Shown: positions 34,941-42,743 of the stretch, piece by piece
Layout of the letters: each line of letters starts with the position of its first letter
How positions within the stretch are numbered: the first letter of the stretch is position 1
From: Henriciella sp.
Lineage (GTDB): Bacteria; Pseudomonadota; Alphaproteobacteria; Caulobacterales; Hyphomonadaceae
Assembly (NCBI GenBank): GCA_021776655.1
Contig: JAJFFK010000002.1
Coordinates: 124,001-188,000 of the forward strand
Length of the DNA stretch: 64,000 nt
Direction of reading: 5' to 3'
The notes under the pieces: model-generated
Databases searched by the model: none
What the model was told of the DNA's origin: nothing
The model's input: the letters and a program-made list of their open reading frames with translations, nothing else
Program-made: the position numbers and the translations under genes

Positions 34941-36065
34941 TTACCGCTGGACACCGTTACAGCGCGACACCGCGCCATCGCGAAGTGTAACCGCATAATC
35001 ACTGAACTCTGCACGTGGTTTGTAATAGTCTGTCGAGACATATTGCGCGCCAGATGCCAGCGCCGCCTCACGCCGCTCTGTCCGCCCCTCGCGCGCTTCC
35101 AGCGTGTCCGCATCGGCGCGGGTCCGCACCAGAAAGCCCTGATTGACCAGGGCGGGTATATCCACACCCGCTGCCAAGGGCTCGTTACGGGTGAAATAGG
35201 CCGCGTGCGCCGCTGTCTCACTGAGCGAATTGACGAACATTGCCCGCCCTTCCAGCGACGACGTCTGTGCAATATAGGTCGCAACCGTTTCAGCGCTCTC
35301 ATCCAGGGCAAACAGGATTTTCCCGCGCGAAGCAGCCAGCTCGGGCCACCCCTCACCCGTAACCGCTTGCCGAAGCGTCGCTGCACCGCCGCGAACATCA
35401 TCCGGCAGGATCAGTCTGGTCCGCCCCAGAGTTGAGAAGATTTCAGCATCGAGCTGCTCAAATGCGGCGACATCAAACGGCAAAGCCTCGGTAGAGCCTT
35501 GAAGATCAAGATTATCCTGTTTGGCATTGATTAAGATTAGAAGGGGCACATGTTCCGGGTTCTGCCGCGACCAGGTGTCGATCTGCTCAAGACATTGGAC
35601 AAACCGGGCGCAATGCGAGCGCATATCAACGTCCTGGACATGCAGCACCTTGAACCCCGCAACCTCCATGCCTGTCGCATCATATCGCTCAGCACCTGCC
35701 GTATTGGCCGACAGGCGTGGCAGTAATGGGTCGCTATAGCGCCCGCCTTCAGGGTCGTAATAGACATCAAGCTCAAGCTGGCGCATGCCAAACTGCAACT
35801 GCTCAACCAGCGGCAGGTGCGCGTAATCTAGCGACGCTGCGGCCTCAGGCGACCCCAGCGCGATCATTGCCAACTCAACCGCCGGAATCGCCATCTTGTA
35901 GCTATTATGCGAGCCAATCGATTGGATCTCATTCAGGCGCAACCCATCAGTGCTTTGCTCGCAGGCAATCAAATCAACCACTGCGGGCGCTGGCGGCGTC
36001 CGCTCGCAACTGACCATTGCCAAAACGGCGCCGCCGAATAGCCAACCAGAATAAACGCTTCGCAT
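34941..36065 (-). CDS. Ca2+-dependent PI-PLC-like phosphodiesterase, lipoprotein
   Basis: A 374-residue exported protein of the phosphoinositide-specific phospholipase C-like superfamily. The start is the ATG at 36065 (GGAGAG a few bases upstream), giving a lipobox LAMVSC. Catalytic-type His residues are in [14 protein letters not shown] (about 52-65) and [26 protein letters not shown] supplies acidic ligands. Substrate in a bacterium is unclear; membrane lipids or extracellular phosphodiesters are possible. It lies downstream of the psp operon on the same strand, separated from it by a hairpin terminator. Confidence 0.8.
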   Translation of the reverse strand: MRSVYSGWLFGGAVLAMVSCERTPPAPAVVDLIACEQSTDGLRLNEIQSIGSHNSYKMAIPAVELAMIALGSPEAAASLDYAHLPLVEQLQFGMRQLELDVYYDPEGGRYSDPLLPRLSANTAGAERYDATGMEVAGFKVLHVQDVDMRSHCARFVQCLEQIDTWSRQNPEHVPLLILINAKQDNLDLQGSTEALPFDVAAFEQLDAEIFSTLGRTRLILPDDVRGGAATLRQAVTGEGWPELAASRGKILFALDESAETVATYIAQTSSLEGRAMFVNSLSETAAHAAYFTRNEPLAAGVDIPALVNQGFLVRTRADADTLEAREGRTERREAALASGAQYVSTDYYKPRAEFSDYAVTLRDGAVSRCNGVQR

Positions 36066-36119
36066 TTTTGCTCTCCAGAAAATCGCGACCAGATAGACAT
36101 GTGCACCATTTGCCAAAAT

Positions 36120-36152
36120 CAAAAAACCCCGCAGCTTGCGCGGCGAGGTTTT
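36120..36152 (-). terminator. Rho-independent terminator at the end of the psp operon
   Basis: On the minus strand, reading from 36152 downward, a stem of CCGC/GCGG with flanking CC/GG pairs (one 3-base bulge) is followed by a run of T (36126-36121). This sits just past the last psp-operon gene and before the lipoprotein gene, and would end transcription between them. Confidence 0.7.
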
Positions 36153-36160
36153 GGGGTAAT

Positions 36161-36226
36161 CCGGACCTGTCTCTCTCTCGGGTGTGTGTTCAGGGATAGA
36201 GAGATAATGTGGTGAGACAGGCCCGG
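36161..36226. repeat. Inverted repeat in the psp 3' region
   Basis: Arms at 36161-36173 and 36214-36226 share the perfect 8-base pair CCTGTCTC/GAGACAGG and a flanking CCGG/CCGG with one mismatch, separated by about 40 bases. It precedes the terminator on the minus strand, so the transcript could carry a structured 3' end or a short RNA between 36262 and 36120. No tRNA-like pattern was seen. Confidence 0.5.
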
Positions 36227-36262
36227 AAACGGGTGCAAAATGTGGGTGTTGGCGGCGCTGCC

Positions 36263-36448
36263 TTAAACGGCAGCGAAGACTAGGAGCAACCCGGTTTTGG
36301 TCGACGCTTTCAGGGTCATTTCAACCCCTCCGGCCTCAACTTGCACGCCGTTGCCAGTAAAGCTGGCGATCGCTGCGACGGAGATGATAGCGGCGACTAA
36401 TCCGCCAACCAGCAACCTACCTGGTGCAAATCTACGTGACATTTTCAA
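36263..36448 (-). CDS. Small membrane/exported protein at the end of the psp operon
   Basis: A 61-residue protein with one N-terminal hydrophobic helix (LLVGGLVAAIISVAAIASF, about 12-30), then a short tail GVQVEAGGVEMTLKASTKTG ending LLLVFAAV. Its orientation is probably one or two membrane passes. It begins 39 bases after pspC, a GAGGGAA stretch lies just before the ATG, and a hairpin and terminator follow, so it is the likely last gene of the operon. No family is recognised. Confidence 0.68.
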   Translation of the reverse strand: MKMSRRFAPGRLLVGGLVAAIISVAAIASFTGNGVQVEAGGVEMTLKASTKTGLLLVFAAV

Positions 36449-36487
36449 ATTCCCTCTTGCTAGATCGGACTAATTTGTCTTGTGAAT

Positions 36488-36949
36488 TCAGTTGCTTTCG
36501 AGATCGCGAAAGGCCTTCTTGAGCCGCCACTCTTCTGAGGTGACGTTGCGCTCGATATTGCGAAGACGGTCTTCGAGATCCATGAAGCTGTATTTCAGGC
36601 CAGAGGCGGTCATGCGTGGACGGTCTGAAACATTGCGCCAGAACTGATCTTCTTCAGGCGCCAGCGGGCGTTCACCACGCGGCACTTTGGGTGTAATCAT
36701 CGCCATGACGATATAGGCAATAACTACCAATGGACCGGCGAAAACGAAGAAACTGGCTACTGTCAAAATGCGAACCAGGCTTGGTTCCCATCCGAACCTG
36801 TCGGCGATCCCGCCACAAACACCTAAACAGACCTTGTCAGTTCGCGAACGATAAAGGCGGTTTGGGTTGGGCGAGCGGAACATTTTTTCGTGGCGTCCTT
36901 CTGTATCAGTATGGTCGGAATAATGGCGGCGGTGTCTGCGTCTACTCAT
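36488..36949 (-). CDS. pspC: Phage shock protein C
   Basis: A 153-residue inner-membrane regulator that signals envelope stress to PspA/PspF. The PspC core is LYRSRTDKVCLGVCGGIADRFG (about 32-53) followed by the TM FFVFAGPLVVIAYIVMAMIT. After it comes a charged helix, DLEDRLRNIERNVTSEEWRL, not present in the shorter E. coli protein but known in alphaproteobacteria. A His/Arg-rich start (MSRRRHRRHYSDHTD) may be an alternative N-terminus. It is 3 bases after pspB. Confidence 0.92.
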   Translation of the reverse strand: MSRRRHRRHYSDHTDTEGRHEKMFRSPNPNRLYRSRTDKVCLGVCGGIADRFGWEPSLVRILTVASFFVFAGPLVVIAYIVMAMITPKVPRGERPLAPEEDQFWRNVSDRPRMTASGLKYSFMDLEDRLRNIERNVTSEEWRLKKAFRDLESN

Positions 36950-36952
36950 GAT

Positions 36953-37225
36953 CTAGTCCTCAAATCTGTCAGTTGTGCGCGTCCGGCGGCGGCGCGGCGG
37001 CGGGGTATCTTCCTGATCGTCATCGGCGTCCATCAAGTCTTCCATGGTCTCGATCCGGCGCTCCATTGCACGTGCTGAGCGCCACAGGTCTTCGAGCATT
37101 CGTTCATCGTCGGGCAGCAGGGTCTTCTGCTTGCGCCACAAGGTGATGTAGTGGAAAACCAGAGCCGGAAAGGCGATGAAGACACTGGTAATAGCGACAA
37201 TCGCGATGATGAACTCTTGTTCCAT
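36953..37225 (-). CDS. pspB: Phage shock protein B-like membrane protein
   Basis: A 90-residue protein with an N-terminal TM (FIIAIVAITSVFIAFPALVF, about 5-24) and a coiled-coil region ERMLEDLWRSARAMERRIET, the layout of PspB. It ends with a basic, proline-containing tail (PPPRRRRTRTT). PspB and PspC together sense membrane damage and free PspF from PspA. Its ATG overlaps the stop of the 39-aa gene (TAATG). The length is slightly above the usual 75. Confidence 0.85.
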   Translation of the reverse strand: MEQEFIIAIVAITSVFIAFPALVFHYITLWRKQKTLLPDDERMLEDLWRSARAMERRIETMEDLMDADDDQEDTPPPRRRRTRTTDRFED

Positions 37226-37344
37226 TAGGCATTTCCTAGGGCTTGCGCACGTTTGGCGCGCTTGTCTTCACGGTGCAGGGCGATCAGGCCCGGGGCGGTT
37301 ATGGCGGTCATGAAGATCACCATAAAGAGAACGGGGTATAACAT
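37225..37344 (-). CDS. Small ORF2 (39 aa) in the psp operon, membrane protein
   Basis: A 39-residue ORF between pspA and pspB, below the size most gene callers report. It starts with ATG at 37344, three bases after the pspA stop, and its TAA overlaps the pspB ATG (TAATG). The hydrophobic N-terminal half MLYPVLFMVIFMTAITAPGL followed by IALHREDKRAKRAQALGNA is a one-TM protein with a positive cytoplasmic tail. Coupling on both sides argues that it is translated. No known family was recognised. A small Psp-accessory protein is plausible, by analogy with the small pspD and pspG products of E. coli, without sequence evidence for homology. Confidence 0.72.
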   Translation of the reverse strand: MLYPVLFMVIFMTAITAPGLIALHREDKRAKRAQALGNA

Positions 37345-37347
37345 CAC

Positions 37348-38067
37348 CTAGGCCTCCTTCTTTTCAGCCTTAACAGCTTTGATCTCGGTTTTCACCGCCG
37401 CCTTGGCGGTCGACTTCGAACGGGACTTCTTCAAAGCGGCCAATTCAGCTTCAATCGCGTCATTCTGCTCAAGCGCTTCAAATTCAGCTTCCAGTGACGG
37501 CGTGTGGCCTTTGATCGTGTCGGCATAGGCCTCCAGCTCATCGACCTTGTGCTCGATTCCGGCATAACGCGCCAGTGCATCGTCAACCCGCGTATCATAA
37601 GTCTGGCTACGCACCCGGATACGTTGCTCGGCGGCGTCGCGGCGCATCATCAAGGCGCGGTGCTTGGCTTTGGCTTCATCGAGCTTGGCTTGCAGACGGG
37701 ACAGGTCGTCCTGACGCTTCTCAAACGCTTCTTCGGCCAGATCCATCGCTTCACGGCGGCGGTCAATTTCAACATCGGCCTTTTGCTTGGCAATCAAAGC
37801 CCCGCGAGCGAGATCTTCACGGCCTTTATCTACGGCCAGACCAGCTTTGTGGTCCCAGTCATCGCGAACCTCGGTATAGTGCGCAATCTCGCGCGCCATC
37901 TCTTTCTTGTCGGCCATCGCCCGCGCAGCGGCGGTGCGAACCTCGACAAGTGTGTCTTCCATTTCCTGAATCATCAGGCGGGCGATCTTTTCAGGGTTTT
38001 CGGCCCCGTCCAGCATCGCGTTGATATTTGAATTGATGATATCGCCGAGGCGAGAAAACATACCCAT
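37348..38067 (-). CDS. pspA: Phage shock protein A
   Basis: A 239-residue coiled-coil ESCRT-III-like protein that binds and protects the inner membrane and restrains PspF. The N-terminal amphipathic helix is MGMFSRLGDIINSNINAMLD, followed by NPEKIARLMIQEMEDTLVEV and long heptad-rich helices (EEAFEKRQDDLSRLQAKLDE). The C-terminal Lys/Ala-rich tail is an extension beyond the E. coli protein. It lies between two small ORFs in an operon, downstream of a sigma-54-type promoter. Confidence 0.96.
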   Translation of the reverse strand: MGMFSRLGDIINSNINAMLDGAENPEKIARLMIQEMEDTLVEVRTAAARAMADKKEMAREIAHYTEVRDDWDHKAGLAVDKGREDLARGALIAKQKADVEIDRRREAMDLAEEAFEKRQDDLSRLQAKLDEAKAKHRALMMRRDAAEQRIRVRSQTYDTRVDDALARYAGIEHKVDELEAYADTIKGHTPSLEAEFEALEQNDAIEAELAALKKSRSKSTAKAAVKTEIKAVKAEKKEA

Positions 38068-38146
38068 GATAAAAATCCTTTTATTGTCGCTTGGGAGAGT
38101 GAGGGGTGGGGGAGGAAACGCGGCGCTTCAGGCTGTTAACAGCTCT

Positions 38147-38287
38147 TTAGAAGAAGAAGCCGCCAAGAAAGACACCGGCGACAAAGAACATCCAGGTCTC
38201 GGTAGAGCGTGAAGCGAGGTACCGGCCAAACCGGCCGCTTTCTTTGCGAGCGCCCTGATAGTGTTTGTCATAGGAACCTTCGGTCAT
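38147..38287 (-). CDS. Small ORF1 (46 aa), first gene of the psp operon
   Basis: A 46-residue ORF starting with ATG at 38287, preceded by AAGGAT about 6 bases upstream. The protein is MTEGSYDKHYQGARKESGRF then GRYLASRSTETWMFFVAGVF then LGGFFF: a short hydrophilic head and a C-terminal TM (MFFVAGVFLGGFFF). It is the first reading frame after the -24/-12 promoter (leader about 40 bases) and lies 79 bases upstream of pspA. No known family was recognised. A tail-anchored stress peptide co-induced with PspA is a reasonable hypothesis. Confidence 0.72.
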   Translation of the reverse strand: MTEGSYDKHYQGARKESGRFGRYLASRSTETWMFFVAGVFLGGFFF

Positions 38288-38336
38288 TTTCTTATCCTTC
38301 TGTATAGCGGCCCTTATGGCCACGATGCCCTTTCTA

Positions 38337-38354
38337 TTTCAAGGACCGTGCCAG
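38337..38354 (-). promoter_or_regulatory. Sigma-54 (-24/-12) promoter of the psp operon
   Basis: On the minus strand CTGGCACGGTCCTTGAAA matches YTGGCACGNNNNTTGCW at the -24 element perfectly, including GG at 38352-38351. At -12 it has GA in place of GC, at the correct ten-base spacing. The site is directly upstream of small ORF1, opposite the divergent gene for PspF, the sigma-54 activator of psp. A start near 38327 is expected. Binding sites for PspF should lie in the AT-rich 38360-38480 stretch. Confidence 0.75.
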
Positions 38355-38488
38355 TTTTCGATTAATCATCTAATATGCTGTTATTATTGAACTTAATAGG
38401 ATGCGCTCGACCCCTTATTCACATCTATTGCTGTATTTGACGAAATATTTTAGTTGTTTTGACGATTATTATTCGCTAAACAGACGCC

Positions 38489-39571
38489 ATGATTACGACC
38501 CAGACCCCTCAACTGATCGGTGAGGCCCCCGCTTGGCTCGCTGCGCAGGAACATGTCTCCCGGCTTGCGCCGCTGGATCGACCCGCCCTGATCATTGGCG
38601 AGCGCGGCACGGGCAAGGAGCTGATCGGCGAGCGCATGCACTTCCTGTCGCGGCGCTGGGAAGGCCCATTTGTGAAGGTCAACTGCGCTGCGCTCTCTGA
38701 AGCCCTGCTCGACAGCGAGCTGTTTGGCCATGAACGCGGCGCGTTTACCGGGGCAACCGAGCGCCGGATCGGGCGCTTTGAACTGGCCAATGGCGGCACC
38801 CTGTTTCTTGATGAGATCGCCACTGCGTCCAAGCAGGTTCAGGAAAAGCTGCTGCGGATTGTCGAATATGGTGAGTTTCAGCGCCTTGGCGGCGAGAAAA
38901 TCCTGAGCACTGATGTCCGGGTTGTTGCCGCCACTAATGTCGATCTGCCCGCCCGCGCCGCGCAAGGGCAGTTTCGCGCCGACCTGCTTGACCGTCTCGC
39001 CTTCGATGTTGTGACCCTGCCGCCTTTGCGCGCGCGACCCGGCGACATTTCCCTGCTGGCTGATTTCTTTGCCCGCCGCATGGCCCGCGAACTGGCCGAA
39101 GACTTCCCCGGCTTTGCGCCTTCCGCCATCGCTGCAATGGAAAGCCATGACTGGCCCGGCAATGTCCGCGAGTTGCGCAACTTTGCCCAGCGCCTGACCT
39201 ATCGCGCGCTCGCCGACGCAGAGACCGATCCGATCCGGTTTGATCCAGAGGCGCTGGATCCGTTCGCTTCGCCACACCGCCCGCGCGAACCTGGCGCTGA
39301 ACCAGCAGACATCACACATGTTTCACGCATTGTTCGGACACCTATCACGCACGAATTTGAGCCTGATTTGCCGTTTGAGGCGCAAGTCCGCCTGTTCGAA
39401 ACCGGTTTGATCGACAGCGCGCTCGCCACTTTCAAAGGCCACCAGGGCAAAGCGGCAGACTATATGGGCCTGACCTATCACCAATTTCGAGGCCTGCTCA
39501 AAAAGCACAATTACGCCAAAGGCGCCGGCAAACCCTCCGAAGCGGTAAAGGCACCGATACGGTCAATGTAG
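38489..39571 (+). CDS. pspF: Phage shock operon transcriptional activator (sigma-54 enhancer-binding protein)
   Basis: AAA+ activator of sigma-54 RNA polymerase, 360 residues with no N-terminal receiver domain, as usual for PspF, which is restrained by PspA. Walker A is IGERGTGKELIGERMHFLSR (about 36-55), the sigma-54 contact loop is ERGAFTGATERRIG (GAFTGA intact), and Walker B is GGTLFLDEIATASK. SHDWPGNVRELRNFAQRLTY is the sensor/lid region. The Fis-type HTH is near the C-terminus (FKGHQGKAADYMGLTYHQFR). It diverges from the operon it should control. Confidence 0.95.
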   Translation: MITTQTPQLIGEAPAWLAAQEHVSRLAPLDRPALIIGERGTGKELIGERMHFLSRRWEGPFVKVNCAALSEALLDSELFGHERGAFTGATERRIGRFELANGGTLFLDEIATASKQVQEKLLRIVEYGEFQRLGGEKILSTDVRVVAATNVDLPARAAQGQFRADLLDRLAFDVVTLPPLRARPGDISLLADFFARRMARELAEDFPGFAPSAIAAMESHDWPGNVRELRNFAQRLTYRALADAETDPIRFDPEALDPFASPHRPREPGAEPADITHVSRIVRTPITHEFEPDLPFEAQVRLFETGLIDSALATFKGHQGKAADYMGLTYHQFRGLLKKHNYAKGAGKPSEAVKAPIRSM

Positions 39572-39578
39572 GGGCTCA

Positions 39579-40829
39579 TTACGGATACAATGCCAAGAAT
39601 TTGGCGTTCAAAAAATCACGCTCAGTCGCATTATCGCAAAGTGAGATAGCCTGCTCAAGCAACTGTTTTGACAGCTCAATCTGGCCCATCCGGGCGAGCA
39701 TATCGGCCCGCGCAACATGGTACGCCTTATAGCTCGAAACATCATGACCGGCGGCGATCTCATCCAGCATCAAAATTGCTGCATCAAGCGAGACTGCATA
39801 AGACACAGCCATAGCCTGATTGATCCGGACGACAGGTGACGGCTGGATCGTGTGCAGCAGGTTATAAAGCGCGGCGATTTGCGGCCAGTCGGTATCACCC
39901 CAGTCCGGCACCTCAACATGCAGCGCGCTGATTGACGCCTGGATCTGGTAAGGGCCAACCTGTTGCTGTTGCAGGGCCGATTTCAGTATACTGATGCCCT
40001 CGGTGATCTTGCTCTTGTCCCATCGCTTTCGGTCCTGAAATTCCAGAGCAATCATGCGCCCGGCCCGATCAACCCGCGCAAGCCGGCGCGAGTCATGTAA
40101 AAGCATTAGCGCCAACAGCCCTTGCACCTCGGTCTGATCGGGCACCAGATGCGCCATGATCCGGGCCAATCGGATCGCTTCATCAGTCAGGCCTACCCGC
40201 GTCAAACTCGGGCCCGAAGACGCCGCATAGCCTTCATTGAAGATCAGATAGATGACGCTCAGAACACCGCGCAAACGTGTCGGCAAAGCCTCCTTGTCTG
40301 GAATTTCGTAAGGAATATTTGCCAGCCTGATCTTTTTCTTGGCGCGGACCAATCTTTGCGCCATGGCGGTTGGCGTATCCAGGAACGCCGCCGCAATCTC
40401 ATCAGTGGTCAGCCCACCTACCGTGCGCAGCGTCAGGGCTATCCTGGTCTTTTCCGCCAGCGCCGGATGACAACAGGTGAAGATCATCTCAAGCCGCTTG
40501 TCAGGAATTGAAACAGGGTCCACCAGGTCGGGGCTGCGATGCTCCAGAGCGATCAGATAAGCCAACTCAGTTCGTTTTCGGGTAAATCTGTTCGACCGCC
40601 GAATGCGGTCTAAGGCTTTGCGCCGCGCGGTTGTGATCAACCAGGCTGGCGGCGAGTTTGGCAGGCCATTCTTCTGCCAGTCTTTCAGCGCCGCTTCCAC
40701 AGCATCCTGCAGGCTGTCCTCAGCCAATTGAAGATCACCGAGCGTCTTGGCGATACTTGCCAGTATGCGCCCCCATTCCTCGCGCACAATGTTTTCAATC
40801 GCCTGTTCGAGAGAGTATGGGGGCAGCAT
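39579..40829 (-). CDS. ECF sigma factor of the ECF42 type (DUF6596/TPR C-terminus)
   Basis: A 416-residue sigma factor much longer than a typical ECF. Region 2 is ILASIAKTLGDLQLAEDSLQ through WLITTARRKALDRIRRSN (about 20-80), region 4 LTLRTVGGLTTDEIAAAFLD with TAMAQRLVRAKKKIR. A C-terminal extension from about 180 has helical repeats, with YLIFNEGYAASSG, VQGLLALMLLHDSRRLARVD and YNLLHTIQPSPVVRINQAMA. This architecture and the adjacent DGPF gene are the hallmarks of ECF42, which has no anti-sigma factor. It lies 10 bases after the DGPF gene. Confidence 0.92.
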   Translation of the reverse strand: MLPPYSLEQAIENIVREEWGRILASIAKTLGDLQLAEDSLQDAVEAALKDWQKNGLPNSPPAWLITTARRKALDRIRRSNRFTRKRTELAYLIALEHRSPDLVDPVSIPDKRLEMIFTCCHPALAEKTRIALTLRTVGGLTTDEIAAAFLDTPTAMAQRLVRAKKKIRLANIPYEIPDKEALPTRLRGVLSVIYLIFNEGYAASSGPSLTRVGLTDEAIRLARIMAHLVPDQTEVQGLLALMLLHDSRRLARVDRAGRMIALEFQDRKRWDKSKITEGISILKSALQQQQVGPYQIQASISALHVEVPDWGDTDWPQIAALYNLLHTIQPSPVVRINQAMAVSYAVSLDAAILMLDEIAAGHDVSSYKAYHVARADMLARMGQIELSKQLLEQAISLCDNATERDFLNAKFLALYP

Positions 40830-40839
40830 GTATAGACGC

Positions 40840-41190
40840 TTAGTCGAACGTCATGATCGGGCGAACCTCAACCCGGCCATGGCGCGTGGTCGGTATCATT
40901 GCAGCATATTTCAGCGCCTCATCCAGGTTCGCACACTCAAGCAGATAATACCCGCCGAGTTGTTCCTTGGTTTCAGCGAACGGGCCGTCCATGATTTCGG
41001 GTTTACCGTTTTCAGTTGTGACAGTACTTGCGGTCACAACTGGCTGCAGAGCTTCCCCCGCGATCAACACACCGGCCTCTTGGGCCTTGGCCGTAAACTC
41101 CTGATAGGCCTGCATATAGGGTCCAAATTCTGGCGACCCGTGCTGGGGGCCAGTGCTTTCGGACGCATAGATCAAACACATATATTGCAT
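40840..41190 (-). CDS. YCII/DGPF-domain protein, partner of ECF42
   Basis: A 116-residue protein with the DGPF motif intact (IMDGPFAETKEQLGGYYLLE, about 67-86), a YCII-like alpha/beta fold. It is started at 41190, where AAGGAG lies about 9 bases upstream. The first residues are MQYMCLIYASESTGPQHGSP. DGPF genes are the usual neighbours and targets of ECF42 sigma factors, and the ligand is not established. It is the first gene of a two-gene operon with the sigma factor. Confidence 0.92.
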   Translation of the reverse strand: MQYMCLIYASESTGPQHGSPEFGPYMQAYQEFTAKAQEAGVLIAGEALQPVVTASTVTTENGKPEIMDGPFAETKEQLGGYYLLECANLDEALKYAAMIPTTRHGRVEVRPIMTFD

Positions 41191-41334
41191 TTCAGTCTCC
41201 TTCAGATTGAGCAAGCAAAAATCACGCTCGCACAGACCAGACGAACATAGATTAGCAGAATCGACATCGCCCTGAAAATTATTCTGAAATTTCTGCGTAG
41301 CGAGACGGCACCGACAAAGACCGCGCGTTAGCCG

Positions 41335-41523
41335 CTACTTGTCCTGGCTGCCACCCTTGAGCACAAACCTTCGGTCGCAATAGCCGCAGACCACGACATC
41401 ATCCTTGCCCATCTCATACCAGACGGTTGGATGGCCGAGTGCGCCGCCGCCGCCATTGCAGGCGATTTTTCGGCTCTCCACAAGCAGGGTTTCAGAAGCG
41501 GTCTTGGCGTCATTTTTTGGCAT
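41335..41523 (-). CDS. Zinc-finger protein, NDUFS6/zf-CHCC type
   Basis: A 62-residue protein with a Cys-His-Cys-Cys site: IACNGGGGALGHPTVWYEM and VVVCGYCDRRFVLKGG. The start is set at 41523, with AGGA about 8 bases upstream, because longer versions add unrelated residues. Homologues are respiratory complex I accessory subunits in alphaproteobacteria and mitochondria (NDUFS6). Stand-alone copies are common. It diverges from the ABC ATPase gene. Confidence 0.85.
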   Translation of the reverse strand: MPKNDAKTASETLLVESRKIACNGGGGALGHPTVWYEMGKDDVVVCGYCDRRFVLKGGSQDK

Positions 41524-41651
41524 GGGGCACATCCTGCACAGGCAAATCACTTTGCCCGGCATACGCCACACCACCCTAAATCGTCAATTGCTCTATCAAG
41601 CACAGGGCAGCGTGCCTATATCTCGCCAGACAAGATTCTGTTGGAGACTAT

Positions 41652-42593
41652 ATGTCCGACCCTGATTACGCAATTGAAGCGATTGGCCTGACAAAGACTT
41701 ATCGCGCGGTTGGAAAGCTGCCTGAAATGCACGCTCTGAAAGAGATCGACCTGAAGATCGGGCGCGGCAGCATTTTTGGTCTGCTCGGCCCGAACGGCGC
41801 GGGCAAGTCAACCTTCATCAATATCCTGGCTGGCCTAGTGACCAAGACCAGCGGCACTGCGAAAATCTGGGGTCTCGATATTGACCAGCACCCACGCTCC
41901 TCACGCGCCGCCATTGGGGTGGTCAATCAGGAGATTGCCATGGACCCGTTCTTCACGCCGATCCAGGCGCTGGAACTACAAGCGGGCTATTATGGTGTTC
42001 CCCGCAGCGAACGCCGCTCGATCGAAATCCTGGCGGCGGTTGGTCTTGAAGACAAGAAAGACGCCTATGTCCGCCAATTATCAGGCGGTATGAAACGGCG
42101 CTTGATGGTGGCTAAGGCGCTGGTCCACACCCCGCCCGTGCTGATCCTTGACGAGCCGACCGCTGGCGTCGACGTTGAGCTGCGTCGTTCGCTCTGGGCC
42201 TATGTCCGTGAGCTGCACGACCGTGGCACGACGATCATCCTGACGACGCACTATCTCGAAGAAGCCGAAGAGCTGTGCGACGAGATCGCGATTATCAGCC
42301 ATGGCGAGGTGCTGACCCAGGAACCGACGCCGCAGCTGCTCAGCCGCCTCGACCGACGCCTGCTCAAGATCACCCCGCACGAGAGCTTGAGCGCGGTCCC
42401 GGCCGCTCTGAGAGGGCTTGATGCAGAGGTCACAGAGGACGGCACGCTGGTGATTGCGTTTCGAAATTCCGAAACCGGAATTGGCCGCCTGCTCGACCAG
42501 GTCCGCGAAGCCGGTATCCGCGTCGCCGACCTGTCAACCGAGCAGCCCAATCTCGAAGACGTGTTCATCGCCATGACCACCGAGGCGGCTTAG
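41652..42593 (+). CDS. ABC transporter ATP-binding protein (permease absent)
   Basis: A 313-residue ATPase of the ABC-2/DrrA-YadG type. Walker A is LLGPNGAGKSTFINILAGLV (about 41-60), the Q-loop VVNQEIAMDPFFT, the signature LSGGMKRRLMVAKAL, and Walker B VLILDEPTAGVDVELR with the H-loop LTTHYLEEAEELCDE. The C-terminal extension (about 220-313) fits the DUF4162-like tail of drug or polysaccharide exporters. Its cognate permease, normally adjacent, is not in the following sequence, so it may be elsewhere. Confidence 0.93.
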   Translation: MSDPDYAIEAIGLTKTYRAVGKLPEMHALKEIDLKIGRGSIFGLLGPNGAGKSTFINILAGLVTKTSGTAKIWGLDIDQHPRSSRAAIGVVNQEIAMDPFFTPIQALELQAGYYGVPRSERRSIEILAAVGLEDKKDAYVRQLSGGMKRRLMVAKALVHTPPVLILDEPTAGVDVELRRSLWAYVRELHDRGTTIILTTHYLEEAEELCDEIAIISHGEVLTQEPTPQLLSRLDRRLLKITPHESLSAVPAALRGLDAEVTEDGTLVIAFRNSETGIGRLLDQVREAGIRVADLSTEQPNLEDVFIAMTTEAA

Positions 42594-42628
42594 GGTCCAA
42601 ACCCAATCAGAACCCTTGCTCCACGCTT

Positions 42629-42700
42629 CCCCTGCGCAGGCAGGGGTCGATGGCGGCCGGGATCATCAGCCAGCCGCCGTGGGTGCCTGCCGTCGCAGGC
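42629..42700. repeat. Pair of small GC-rich hairpins (REP-like)
   Basis: Two palindromes lie in the 150-base gap between convergent genes: CCCCTG/CAGGGG at 42629-42646 and a perfect GCCTGC/GCAGGC at 42685-42700. No T-run follows closely, so they look more like intergenic repeats than classical terminators, though they may still slow polymerase. Confidence 0.5.
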
Positions 42701-42743
42701 AAAACGGGACTTTAGGCGCGTTTCTGTGAACAGTAGAAACACC

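Noticed and set aside
36161-36226. Stem-loop considered as a tRNA
   Set aside because: There is no anticodon or T-arm pattern and no CCA-like acceptor; it looks like part of the psp 3' region.
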